Origin: Saccharothrix sp. S26
GTDB taxonomy: Bacteria > Actinomycetota > Actinomycetes > Mycobacteriales > Pseudonocardiaceae
Length of the DNA stretch: 64,000 nucleotides
Assembly: GCF_021390395.1 (NCBI RefSeq)
Contig: NZ_JAJUWT010000028.1
Location: forward strand, 62,001-126,000
Direction of reading: 5' to 3'
A program made the position numbers and the translations under genes. The notes beneath the pieces are model-generated. The model ran no database searches. It saw only the letters and a list, made by a program, of their open reading frames with translations, and was not told the DNA's origin. Shown here piece by piece: positions 51,586 to 59,900 of this stretch. How positions within the stretch are numbered: position 1 is the first letter of the stretch; the number at the start of each line of letters is the position of its first letter.

Positions 51586-52703
51586 GCCGCACCCTCGCAC
51601 AGCGCCGTGTCCAGCACCTCGATCGAGACCGGCCGGGAGGTGACCACGTTGCCGTTGGTCACCAGCGCCGCGTACCGGCCGTCGTCGGTGGTGAGGGTGA
51701 TCGAGTAGTGCCCGGTGGGCAGGGCGCCGTTGTGGCCCCACGCCTCGCCGCCGCACGAGAGGTTCACCCGCGACAGCCCGAGGCCGTAGGAGTGGTCCGG
51801 GGCGATGGTCCGCCGCATCTCGGCGAGCGCCGCGGCCGAGAGGACCCGGCCGTCCAGCAGCGCCCGGTAGAACGTCGCCAGGTCGACCATGGTGGACGCC
51901 ATCGCGCCGGCGGTGCTCCAGAACGTCAGCTCGGTGTTCGTGGTGCCGTCGGTCCAGAAGGAGAACGGGCCGAGCCTGCCGCCGACGTAGCCGGGCAGGT
52001 ACGGGTCGGCCAGCGCCCGCGTGCCCGGCGCGGGGAACGACGTGCCCGTCAAGCCGAGCGGCGTGATGACCCGTTCCGTGATCGCGTCGCGGACCGGGCG
52101 GCCGGTGAGCCGTTCGACCAGCAGGCCGAGCACCAGGTAGGCGACGTTGGAGTAGCCCAGGCCCGTGCCGGGCGCGAACTGGGCGGGCTCGTCCATCGCG
52201 GACCGGACCAGCTCGGCCAACGAGTAGCTGCCGTCCGGGTTCGGGGCGGCGTCGCGGATGTCCCGGACCATGCCGCTGGTGTGCTGGAGCAGTTGGCGCA
52301 CGGTGATGACCGCGCCGTCGTAGTTGCCGGTGACCACGCCGGGCAGGTACTGCCCGATCGGGCTGTCCAGCGCGACGCGGCCCTCCTCGACGAGCTGGAG
52401 CACCACGACCGCGGTGAACGTCTTGGTCTGGCTGCCGATCCGGAAGTGCTCGGTCGCGGTGATCGGGCGGTTCTGGCCGATCCTGGCCGTGCCGCTGCTC
52501 AGCGTCCACGACCCGGTGGCGTCCCCGGCGTGCACGGCCGCGCCCGGTCCGGCCTGCGCCTGGTAGCGGTCGAGCACCGCCCGGGTCGCGGCGTGGCCGT
52601 CCTGGGCGGCGACGGCGGCGACCGGTGTGGCGACCGCGGCCGTGACGGCGAGGACGACACCTCCGGCGACGCCGGTGAGTGAGCGGCGGGTCTTGCTCGT
52701 CAT
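51582..52703 (-). CDS. secreted serine beta-lactamase/DD-peptidase-fold hydrolase
   Basis: 373 residues. A signal peptide (TGVAGGVVLAVTAAVATPVAAVA) is followed by a class C-like fold with SxxK in GSQTKTF, YxN in LGYSNVAY and a third motif at WGHNGALPTG (HxG). It may be a D-alanyl-D-alanine carboxypeptidase or esterase. ATG 52703 follows GGAGGGA. The overlapping downstream esterase gene suggests joint export and perhaps joint action on the cell wall or a shared ester substrate. Confidence 0.88.
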   Translation of the reverse strand: MTSKTRRSLTGVAGGVVLAVTAAVATPVAAVAAQDGHAATRAVLDRYQAQAGPGAAVHAGDATGSWTLSSGTARIGQNRPITATEHFRIGSQTKTFTAVVVLQLVEEGRVALDSPIGQYLPGVVTGNYDGAVITVRQLLQHTSGMVRDIRDAAPNPDGSYSLAELVRSAMDEPAQFAPGTGLGYSNVAYLVLGLLVERLTGRPVRDAITERVITPLGLTGTSFPAPGTRALADPYLPGYVGGRLGPFSFWTDGTTNTELTFWSTAGAMASTMVDLATFYRALLDGRVLSAAALAEMRRTIAPDHSYGLGLSRVNLSCGGEAWGHNGALPTGHYSITLTTDDGRYAALVTNGNVVTSRPVSIEVLDTALCEGAA

Positions 52704-52814
52704 GCGAATCCCTCCGTAACCGCGGCCACGGGCACGCCCTACCGGCTTGCCCTTCCACGGAGCCGACGCGGCCCATCGTCACGGGATCGAGGAGGCCACG
52801 GACAGGTCCTGGAG

Positions 52815-52867
52815 CGGCCACCTGTGGCCGGTGCCGTTGAACTGCGCGGACACCGCGTGCCGCGGTC
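52815..52867 (-). terminator. hairpins after the NACHT gene
   Basis: CGGCCAC-CT-GTGGCCG (52815-52830) is a 16-bp near-perfect palindrome, and ACCGCG-TGC-CGCGGT (52852-52866) abuts the NACHT stop. Together they are likely terminators of that gene. The remainder of the 160-bp gap holds nothing recognised. Confidence 0.45.
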
Positions 52868-55142
52868 AGGTCGGGTCGCGGTGGCCCTCGGCCAGGTGAT
52901 CTTGCAGGCGGGCGTGGCGGAACTGGTGGACCGCGCCCGCGCGGCGCAGCACGCCCCGGCGGTAGGCGTCGTCGAGGAACGCGTGCACGGCCCACGGCAA
53001 CCGGCCCGTGAGCGGCAGCCAGAAGCGGGCGAACACCACCCACTGGCCCCACGCGGTCATGCTGATGACGTAGCCGAACCCGCCGCCGAACCCGCCCACG
53101 AGCCCCAGCACCACCCCGGCCAACCCGGGCCAGGCGATCACCACCCCGAACGGGCCGCCGCCCGGCAGCGACCTCAGCGCCACGGCGATGAGCCACGTCG
53201 TGGCGGCGAAGAACACCGCGAACAGCGGCGCGAAGATCGCGGTCTGCACGAGCACGGTCCTGCGGTTGGAGTCGAGCAGGCCAGCCGGGCTCGCCGCCGA
53301 GCGGATGTCCTGCGGCCACTCCCCCGCGGCGACCAGCCCGAAGGCGAGCGCCGAGCCGGAGGCGAACACCGCGGTGAACACGCCCGCGTCCACGAGGACC
53401 ATCGCCGGGGTGACGACCCGACCGGCCACCAGCCACTTCACCAGGATCATCAGCACGCCGTAGGAGCAGCCGACCAGCGCGCCGAACAGCAGGCCCATCC
53501 CGGCCCTGACCCGCACCCGCGGCCACGTCGAGCCCGGACCCGCCCGCAACCGCAGCCGGAACCGGACCGGTTCCAGCGGCTGCACCCGGGCCAGGTGCCC
53601 GTGCACCAACCCGAACGACGCCCCGGCGAGCAGGGCGACCACGGCCCCGTAGCCCACGAGCTGCCCGCTCACCTCGCCGATCAGCAGGCTCTCGACCACG
53701 ACGTCGGTCAGCCAGACGCCGCCGAACACCACCAGCGCGACCACCAGCGCCCTGGCGCGCCGGCTCAGGGAGGAACCGAGCTGCCACCACGCCAGGTCGT
53801 GCGTGCCCAGGCGGGTCAGGTGCGCGGCGAGGTGGCCGAGCCAGTGCCGGACGTGGTCGAGGTCGTAGGTGCGGGCGCCGGGCCGCTGCCGGTAGACCGC
53901 CGGCACGAAACCGGCGAGCAGGTGCCGTTCGATCGACTCCCGCCCGTCGAACCGGTCGGGGTCCACCAGCTCGGCCGGGTCGTTGCCCGGTGTGTCGCTG
54001 TAGATCCGGCGCGCGAGCGCCACCATCAACGGCGTGGTGAGCACGGCCGCGAGCGCGCTGTCCGGGTGTTCGCGGACGTGGTCGAGGACCGGCTGCCAGG
54101 GGTTGCGCGCGTGGCCGGTGGTACGCGGCAGGTAGTCGGCGACGTCCGCCGGGGCGAGGTCGACCAGTTCCACCGCGCCGGCGGCCCGCAGCACGCCGGT
54201 GGCCGCGACCGCGGCCCGGTACTCGTCCACCCGGCTGGTCACCAGCAACGGCAACGTCGTGGCGTTCAACGCGGCCAGCGCCGCCCGGTGCAGCCCGCCC
54301 GCCACCTCGTCGAACCCGTCCAGCACGGGCAGCACGCGGTGCGCGTCCACCAGCGCGGCGGCCAGCGTCGACCCGCCGGGGCCCGGTGCGGCCAGGCCGG
54401 GGTGGTCGCGCACCAGCTGGTCGGCCAGCCAGTCCCGCAACTCGGCGCGGGCCGGGTTCCACGAGCCCAGGCCGAAGATGACCGGCACCGGGTCGGTGGG
54501 GGCGCGCGTGGCCAGCAGGTCGAGCACGAACCGCGTGGTGAGGATGGTCTTGCCGGCGCCCGCCCGGCCCAGCACGATCAGCCGGGACGACGGGATCCGC
54601 CGGTAGACCTCCACGACCTGGTCGAGCCGCCCGGAGAGGTCGAGCGGGCGCGCGGCTTGGCCGGGCCGCGCCGACCGGACGTCGGCCCAGTCGTCCCGCA
54701 GCGGTTCGGGCGCCAGTCGCCAGCGCACCGGCAGCGGCACGGGGTCGTGCACCTGCTGCTGCTCCTCTTCCCGCAACCACCGGGCGTGCACGGCGGAGGC
54801 GAGCGCGTCCACCGCCTCCGCCAACGGGTCCGCGGCCAGCGCCGGTCCGGGTGACGGTCGGCGAGCGGCGGTGTGCCCCGCCGCCCGCGTGGCCACGTCC
54901 TGGTCCGGGTCGGCCGGCTCGGCGTGCCCGGCGGCGGTGAACAGCTCGACGCGCTCGGCCCCGTCCAGCCGCAACGCGTCGGCGAGCAGCCGCACCGTGC
55001 GCACCTGCGGGTTGCCCCGCTGCCCGGTCTCCAGGCCGCGGACGGTGCGGACGCCGAGCCCCGCGCGGTCGGCCAACTCGTCCTGGCTCAACCCGGCCCG
55101 CTGCCGCCATCGCCGCAGCAGAGCGCCGAACCGGCTCGTCAC
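52866..55142 (-). CDS. XRE-NACHT NTPase with C-terminal multi-pass membrane domain
   Basis: 758 residues. An XRE helix-turn-helix (LSQDELADRAGLGVRTVRGL) is followed by a NACHT domain with Walker A VLGRAGAGKTILTTRF, a Walker B VLPVLDGFDEVAGG and sensor LLVTSRVDEYR. The C-terminal half has at least eight hydrophobic helices, two in a PEST-like repeat. NLR-like NACHT proteins of bacteria act in phage defence, with the C-terminal part as sensor or effector; a membrane effector would fit cell-suicide immunity. That use is inference; the HTH also fits regulation. GTG 55142 is chosen over TTG 55148. Confidence 0.85.
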   Translation of the reverse strand: MTSRFGALLRRWRQRAGLSQDELADRAGLGVRTVRGLETGQRGNPQVRTVRLLADALRLDGAERVELFTAAGHAEPADPDQDVATRAAGHTAARRPSPGPALAADPLAEAVDALASAVHARWLREEEQQQVHDPVPLPVRWRLAPEPLRDDWADVRSARPGQAARPLDLSGRLDQVVEVYRRIPSSRLIVLGRAGAGKTILTTRFVLDLLATRAPTDPVPVIFGLGSWNPARAELRDWLADQLVRDHPGLAAPGPGGSTLAAALVDAHRVLPVLDGFDEVAGGLHRAALAALNATTLPLLVTSRVDEYRAAVAATGVLRAAGAVELVDLAPADVADYLPRTTGHARNPWQPVLDHVREHPDSALAAVLTTPLMVALARRIYSDTPGNDPAELVDPDRFDGRESIERHLLAGFVPAVYRQRPGARTYDLDHVRHWLGHLAAHLTRLGTHDLAWWQLGSSLSRRARALVVALVVFGGVWLTDVVVESLLIGEVSGQLVGYGAVVALLAGASFGLVHGHLARVQPLEPVRFRLRLRAGPGSTWPRVRVRAGMGLLFGALVGCSYGVLMILVKWLVAGRVVTPAMVLVDAGVFTAVFASGSALAFGLVAAGEWPQDIRSAASPAGLLDSNRRTVLVQTAIFAPLFAVFFAATTWLIAVALRSLPGGGPFGVVIAWPGLAGVVLGLVGGFGGGFGYVISMTAWGQWVVFARFWLPLTGRLPWAVHAFLDDAYRRGVLRRAGAVHQFRHARLQDHLAEGHRDPT

Positions 55143-55266
55143 ACCCAACCCCCCGCGTCACGCGCGTTGCGTCGTCCGATGACCGACACGACCGGTCCCT
55201 CAAGTTACCCGGTGGTACCGCCACGGCGGACAGCTTGATCGTCGATACGCGGACGGCGGGGTCGTG

Positions 55267-55400
55267 ATGGAGGCGTTCCGAGCCGTGGTGGTGCTGCTCG
55301 GGCTGTTCGCCGCGGGCACCGGGTCGCTCTGGAGATCGTGCCGTGGCTCGCGGTCGGTCAGCCGCACCCGCTCATGCCGGTGCCGCCGGGCATCGAGCTC
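55267..55400 (+). pseudogene. remnant of a small membrane protein, two frames
   Basis: ATG 55267 opens MEAFRAVVVLLGLFAAGTGS, a plausible membrane segment. Protein-like sequence then continues in another frame as EIVPWLAVGQPHPLMPVPPG to about 55400. The two fit one short protein broken near 55330. It lies in the gap between the divergent XRE-NACHT and HxlR genes. A true frameshift, an error or chance are all possible. Confidence 0.25.
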
Positions 55401-55851
55401 ATGTGGCGGCGGCGTTCGACCGCCGGAGCACCGAGCCGGACACGACCTGCTGCTCGCAGCAGTCGCAGACCAGGCACGTGCGGACGGTCCCGCCGCAGCC
55501 CGCGTGCTCGGCCACGCTCGGCGGGCCGGTCGGCGCGGGCAGGTGGCGGTCGCCCCACGCCATGAGCGCCAGGACCACCGGCGTCAGCTCACGTCCGCGG
55601 GCGGTGAGCCGGTACTCGTGGCGCGGCGGGCGGTCCTGGTAGCGCACGCGCTCCAGCACGCCGTGCTCGACCAGGCCGTTGAGCCGGTCGCTGAGCACGT
55701 TGCGGGCGATGGGCATCCGGGCCAGGAACCCGTCGAACCGGGTGACGCCCGACAGCGCGTCCCGCACGATCAACAACGTCCAGCGCTCGCCGACGACCTC
55801 GAGGGCCCGGGCGATCGAGCAGAGCTGGCCGTCGTACGTGCGTCGGAGCAT
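55399..55851 (-). CDS. HxlR family transcriptional regulator
   Basis: 150 residues. The start CSIARALEVVGERWTLLIVRD and wing RVRYQDRPPRHEYRLTARG are hallmarks of HxlR winged-helix proteins. A Cys cluster near the C-terminus (AGCGGTVRTCLVCDCCEQ) may sense thiols or metals. ATG 55851 has no clear ribosome site; a TATCAT lies 10 bp upstream, so the message may be leaderless. The target is unknown. Confidence 0.88.
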   Translation of the reverse strand: MLRRTYDGQLCSIARALEVVGERWTLLIVRDALSGVTRFDGFLARMPIARNVLSDRLNGLVEHGVLERVRYQDRPPRHEYRLTARGRELTPVVLALMAWGDRHLPAPTGPPSVAEHAGCGGTVRTCLVCDCCEQQVVSGSVLRRSNAAAT

Positions 55852-56041
55852 CCGCGCATGATAACCAGGGTTTTCGGCGCACAACCCGGTCGTCGACGAC
55901 CGGTTCGGGCGCACCCGCGCGCTGCGCGTCGCACCGACGTCGGGAAGCCGGACGTCACCGTGCTGGGAACGTTCTCACCGATCCGCGTGCGGCGGCCGGA
56001 CCGGCTGCGGCTTACCGATGCCGCAACCGGGTCCGGGCACG

Positions 56042-57199
56042 TCAGGCGCCGTCCGCCGGGCGCGCGTCCGGCACGGCTTCGGGCTCGTCCGGGCGGTCCG
56101 GCACGGCGGGCTCGGGCGCGGAGCCCCGGTCGATGACCTCGCCCAGGTACCGCAGCACGACGGCGAGGGCGGCGACGACCGGCACGGCCAGGAACGCGCC
56201 CGCGATGCCGTAGAGCGTGCTGCCGGCCGTGACGGCGACCAGCACGACCGCCGCGTGCAGGCGCAGGCTGCGGGACTGGAGCACCGGCTGGAGCACGTTG
56301 CCCTCCACCTGCTGCACCACCACGACGACCACCAGCATGATCAACGCGGTCGTCGGGCCGTTGCTGACCAGCGCGACCAGCACGGCCAGCGCGCCCGCGA
56401 TGAACGCGCCGACGATCGGCACGAAACCGCCGAGGAACGTCAACGCCGCCAACGGCACGGCCAGCGGCACGCCCAGCACCACCAGGCCCAGGCCGATCAG
56501 CACCGCGTCCACCAGGCTCACGACCGCCTGCGTGCGGATGAAGTCGCCCAACGTCGTCCAGACCCGCTCCAGCACGACGGTCACGTGCCCGCCGGCGCGC
56601 CGGCCGATCACGCCGCGCAGCCACGGCGTGAACCGCGGGCCGTCCTTGACGAACAGGAACGCCAGCAGCAGCGCGACGACACCGGTGACCAAGCCCGAGG
56701 TCACCGTGCCGACACCGGTGATCAGGCTGTTCGCGATCGACCCCACGCTGTTGCGCAGCTGGTCGATGCCCTGTTGCAGCAACTGGTCGAGTTGGCCCTC
56801 GCGGATGTTCAGCGGCGGGCCCGCCGCCCAGTCCAGCGCCTGTTGCAGGGCGCGGGTCGCGCTGTCGGCGATCTCGGGGACGCCGGACGCGATCGACGTG
56901 GAGATCAGCGCCACCACGCCGCCGAGCACGACCAGCCCGGCGAGCAGCACGATCGTCGCGGCCAGCGCGGGCGGCACGCCCCGTGAGCGCAGCCACCGGG
57001 CGGGCGGCCACAGCACCGTCGTGATCAGCAGGCCCAGCAGGACCGGCATCACCACCACCCAGAGCCTGCCGATCAGCGTGGACAGCAGCCAGAAGCCGAT
57101 CGCGACCAGCGCCAGGCGGGCACTCCACCGCGCCAGCCAGGTCACCCCGTGCCCGATCGCCTGACCGCGATCGGTCCAGCGGCGGTCTTCAGCGCTCAC
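56042..57199 (-). CDS. AI-2E family transporter (PerM/YdiK-like)
   Basis: 385 residues with about eight hydrophobic segments, the conserved FVPIVGAFIAGALAVL and QQVEGNVLQPVLQSRSLRLH blocks, and an acidic C-terminal tail. The family exports small molecules or ions in the membrane; the autoinducer-2 role holds only for a few members. GTG 57199 follows GGAGGGATGGGACGAC. It diverges from the reductase gene. Confidence 0.9.
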   Translation of the reverse strand: MSAEDRRWTDRGQAIGHGVTWLARWSARLALVAIGFWLLSTLIGRLWVVVMPVLLGLLITTVLWPPARWLRSRGVPPALAATIVLLAGLVVLGGVVALISTSIASGVPEIADSATRALQQALDWAAGPPLNIREGQLDQLLQQGIDQLRNSVGSIANSLITGVGTVTSGLVTGVVALLLAFLFVKDGPRFTPWLRGVIGRRAGGHVTVVLERVWTTLGDFIRTQAVVSLVDAVLIGLGLVVLGVPLAVPLAALTFLGGFVPIVGAFIAGALAVLVALVSNGPTTALIMLVVVVVVQQVEGNVLQPVLQSRSLRLHAAVVLVAVTAGSTLYGIAGAFLAVPVVAALAVVLRYLGEVIDRGSAPEPAVPDRPDEPEAVPDARPADGA

Positions 57200-57347
57200 G
57201 TCGTCCCATCCCTCCACCGCGTCGCGCCCCGCGGCGCGCCCGTGCGGCAGCCTGCCAGAACCGGGTGGACCCATCGCGCCGCCCCGCCGGCGGTCCGCTC
57301 GCCTCGCCGGGAGGCCCCCGGCGGGAGTGGGACGTAGGCTCGGGACC

Positions 57348-58412
57348 GTGAGCGACACCTCGACGGCCGCGGCGGACCTCGGCAACCCCGAGCACCAGCA
57401 GGGTGGGAAGTACTCCGTCAAGGGCAAGGAGTACACCCGCGACACGCGCTACATCACGACCCGGATCACGGCGGACGAGCGGGACGGGTTCCCGGTCGAG
57501 GCCGGGAGGTACCGGTTGGTGGCGGCCCGGGCCTGCCCGTGGGCCAACCGGTCGATCATCGTGCGGCGGTTGCTGGGGCTGGAGGACGCCCTCTCGCTCG
57601 GGCTGCCCGGGCCGACGCACGACGAGCGGTCGTGGACGTTCGACCTCGACCCGGGTGGGCGCGACCCCGTGCTGGGCATCGAGCGGTTGCAGGAGGCGTA
57701 CTTCAAGCGCGACCCCGAGTACCCGCGCGGGATCACCGTGCCGGCCATCGTCGACACGACGACCGGCGCGGTGGTGACCAACGACTTCGCGCAGATCACG
57801 CTGGACCTGTCCACCGAGTGGCGCGACCACCACCGCGACGGCGCGCCCGACCTGCTGCCGCGGGCTCGGCGCGACGAGGTCGAGGCGGTCAACCAGCGGG
57901 TCTTCACCGAGGTCAACAACGGCGTGTACCGGTGCGGGTTCGCGGGCACGCAGGAGGCGTACGACGAGGCGTACCGCCGCCTGTGGACGGCGCTGGACTG
58001 GTTGGAGGAGCGGCTGAGCGGTCAGCGCTACCTCGTCGGGGACACGATCACCGAGGCCGACGTCCGCCTGTTCACCACGCTGGTGCGCTTCGACCCGGTC
58101 TACCACGGCCACTTCAAGTGCAACCGGAACAAGCTGGCCGAGATGCCCGCGCTGTGGGCTTACGCCCGTGACCTGTTCCAGACGCCCGGCTTCGGCGACA
58201 CGGTCGACTTCACGCAGATCAAGCAGCACTACTACGTGGTGCACAAGGACATCAACCCGAGCGGGATCGTGCCCGCGGGGCCGGACCTGTCCGGTTGGGT
58301 GACGCCGCACGGGCGGGAAGCGCTCGGCGGGCGGCCGTTCGGCGAGGGCACACCGCCCGGTCCCGTGCGCGAGGGCGAACGGGTGGACCCGGCGCACACG
58401 CCGTTGCGGTGA
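57348..58412 (+). CDS. glutathionyl-hydroquinone reductase-like (GST C-terminal) protein
   Basis: 354 residues. The thioredoxin-fold half carries the CPW motif in RACPWANR, and the C-terminal helical half has VNQRVFTEVNNGVYRCGFAG and DTITEADVRLFTTLVRFDPVY, all typical of the Xi-class (YqjG-like) family. Such enzymes reduce glutathionyl or, in actinobacteria, mycothiol adducts of quinones. GTG 57348 start. A perfect hairpin terminator follows. Confidence 0.92.
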   Translation: MSDTSTAAADLGNPEHQQGGKYSVKGKEYTRDTRYITTRITADERDGFPVEAGRYRLVAARACPWANRSIIVRRLLGLEDALSLGLPGPTHDERSWTFDLDPGGRDPVLGIERLQEAYFKRDPEYPRGITVPAIVDTTTGAVVTNDFAQITLDLSTEWRDHHRDGAPDLLPRARRDEVEAVNQRVFTEVNNGVYRCGFAGTQEAYDEAYRRLWTALDWLEERLSGQRYLVGDTITEADVRLFTTLVRFDPVYHGHFKCNRNKLAEMPALWAYARDLFQTPGFGDTVDFTQIKQHYYVVHKDINPSGIVPAGPDLSGWVTPHGREALGGRPFGEGTPPGPVREGERVDPAHTPLR

Positions 58413-58416
58413 GCCG

Positions 58417-58440
58417 GCCGGGGGAACGCGCTCCCCCGGC
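58417..58440 (+). terminator. terminator of reductase gene
   Basis: GCCGGGGGA pairs with TCCCCCGGC across a 6-nt loop, followed by TTCT, 4 bp after the stop. Confidence 0.85.
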
Positions 58441-58451
58441 TTCTCCCCCGA

Positions 58452-58536
58452 CCTGAGCGTTGAATTCGGGTGTCCTGAACGTAGGACACGCGCGTTCTGA
58501 ACGTAGGACTCTCGCGTTCTGGGGGTAGGACACGCG
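58452..58536 (+). repeat. 22-bp intergenic tandem repeat, locus 2 (inverted)
   Basis: Four units in the gap between the reductase terminator and the convergent LacI stop. On the minus strand they read CGCGAGAGTCCTACGTTCAG with variants CGCGTGTCCTACGTTCAGG and ACCCGAATTCAACGCTCAG, the same family as 13995-14066. Confidence 0.75.
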
Positions 58537-58538
58537 GG

Positions 58539-59600
58539 TCAAGGGGTGCGCGGTGGGCAGGTGCTCTCGCGGACGACCAGTTCGGTGGCCAGGTCGATGC
58601 GCTCGTTCGGCGGGCGCTCGCCGCGGGCCAGGCTGAACACCATCTGCGCCGCCGTGGTCGCCATCTCCCGCAGCGGTTGCCGCACCGTGGTCAGTTGGGG
58701 CCCTATCCACTCGGTGACCGACAGGTCGTCGTAGCCGACGATCGACAGGTCGTCCGGAATGGACAGTCCCAGCTCGCGCGCCGCCCGCATCACGCCCAGC
58801 GCCTGGAAGTCGGAGCCCGCGAAGATCGCGGTCGGCCGGTCGGGGCGGCGCAGCAGCTCCATGCCGTGGCTGTACCCGCCTTGCACGTAGAAGTCGCCGT
58901 ACCGCACGAAATCCGGTTCCACGACGACGTCCGCGTCCTCCAGCGCGCTGCGGTACCCGTCGACCCGGGCACGGCTGCACAGCATGGTCGTGGGCCCCGA
59001 GATCACCGCGATCCGGCGGTGCCCGAGCGCGAGCAGGTGCCGGGTCGCGGCCAGCCCGCCGGCCCAGTTCGCCGAACCCACCGTGGGCACGCCGGGCGGC
59101 GGCTCGCCGGCGGTGTCCACGAACACGAACGGGATGTTGCGGGTGATGAGCTGACGGCGCTGCTCGGCGTCCAGCCCGGCCAGCACCAGGATCACGCCGA
59201 GCGGCCGGCGGGCCAGCAGGTCGTCGAACCACTCGCGCCGCGGCCGGTGCTCGCCGCCCAGCTCGGACAGCACCACGGCGGCGCGCTCGTTGGCCGCGGC
59301 CAGCTCGACGCCGCGGATGATCTCGGTCGACCACGCCGAGTGCATCTCGTGGAACACCAGGTCGATCAACGCGGGCCGGGACGACTGCCGCGCTCGTCGT
59401 CGTCGGTACCGGTGCTGTTCGATGATGCTCTCCACGCGGGCGCGGGTGTCCGGGGCGACGTCCGGCCGTCCGTTGAGGACTTTGGAGACGGTCGGGATGG
59501 ACACGCCCGCCTCGGCCGCGATGGACGAGATGGACGCGGCACCCTTCACCGTCTTCTCCGGCAGCGCGCCGGCGGCCTCCCGCTCGGTCGACGAACTCAT
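58539..59600 (-). CDS. LacI family regulator of the GH3 locus
   Basis: 353 residues. HTH SISSIAAEAGVSIPTVSKVL, hinge RRRRARQSSRPALIDLV, then a ligand domain (TVGSANWAGGLAATRHLLALG; AIFAGSDFQALGVMRAA; IVGYDDLSVTEWI). The start ATG 59600 follows CAGGGGGCGGC. It is divergent from the GH3-permease operon, and three similar boxes lie in the gap. It probably releases the operon when the sugar is present. Confidence 0.93.
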   Translation of the reverse strand: MSSSTEREAAGALPEKTVKGAASISSIAAEAGVSIPTVSKVLNGRPDVAPDTRARVESIIEQHRYRRRRARQSSRPALIDLVFHEMHSAWSTEIIRGVELAAANERAAVVLSELGGEHRPRREWFDDLLARRPLGVILVLAGLDAEQRRQLITRNIPFVFVDTAGEPPPGVPTVGSANWAGGLAATRHLLALGHRRIAVISGPTTMLCSRARVDGYRSALEDADVVVEPDFVRYGDFYVQGGYSHGMELLRRPDRPTAIFAGSDFQALGVMRAARELGLSIPDDLSIVGYDDLSVTEWIGPQLTTVRQPLREMATTAAQMVFSLARGERPPNERIDLATELVVRESTCPPRTP

Positions 59601-59644
59601 GCCGCCCCCTGTTCGCGTCGCGGTCCGCACCCCGCACACCGGAT

Positions 59645-59676
59645 CTAAAGTTTCGACGGCCGAGCGTAAAGGTTCG
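59645..59676. promoter_or_regulatory. two LacI-type boxes before LacI/GH3
   Basis: CTAAAGTTTCG (59645-59655) and GTAAAGGTTCG (59666-59676) are 21 bp apart, two helical turns. They match CGAAA-N-TTTCG, a box reported for xylan-utilisation genes of actinomycetes, in 10 and 8 of 11 positions. Confidence 0.55.
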
Positions 59677-59854
59677 ACCTTCCGATCACCAGCATGACCG
59701 CTCGGCGCATTAGTTCATTAACGCGATAGGGCCGCCTCTTCCAGGCCTGTTCATACCTGTGAACTGCGAAGACACAGGAAGGACACGGACTGTTGACGTC
59801 TTGCGGAGATCCTCCTACGGTCTCCCCACCAGATCGGCATGTCGGAAGTTACTT

Positions 59855-59865
59855 CGATAGTTTCG
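59855..59865. promoter_or_regulatory. third LacI-type box, 35 bp before GH3 start
   Basis: CGATAGTTTCG matches CGAAAGTTTCG in 10 of 11 positions. Its position before the GH3 gene suits a roadblock operator. The remainder of the 59677-59854 gap holds a possible -10 TTAACG-like region and nothing else clear. Confidence 0.5.
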
Positions 59866-59900
59866 GTCTTCACGAGGACGTGAGCGGGGGTACCTGGTCG

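Noticed and set aside
50518..55224. Single 1568-residue fusion of esterase and upstream sequence
   Set aside because: The esterase starts at GTG 51585 with its own signal peptide; the upstream frame is a shadow of the beta-lactamase-fold and NACHT genes.
55964..55977. TGGGAACGTTCTCA as a third CelR-type box
   Set aside because: Matches only 11 of 14 positions and lies before an HxlR gene with no link to glycan use; kept out of the regulon.
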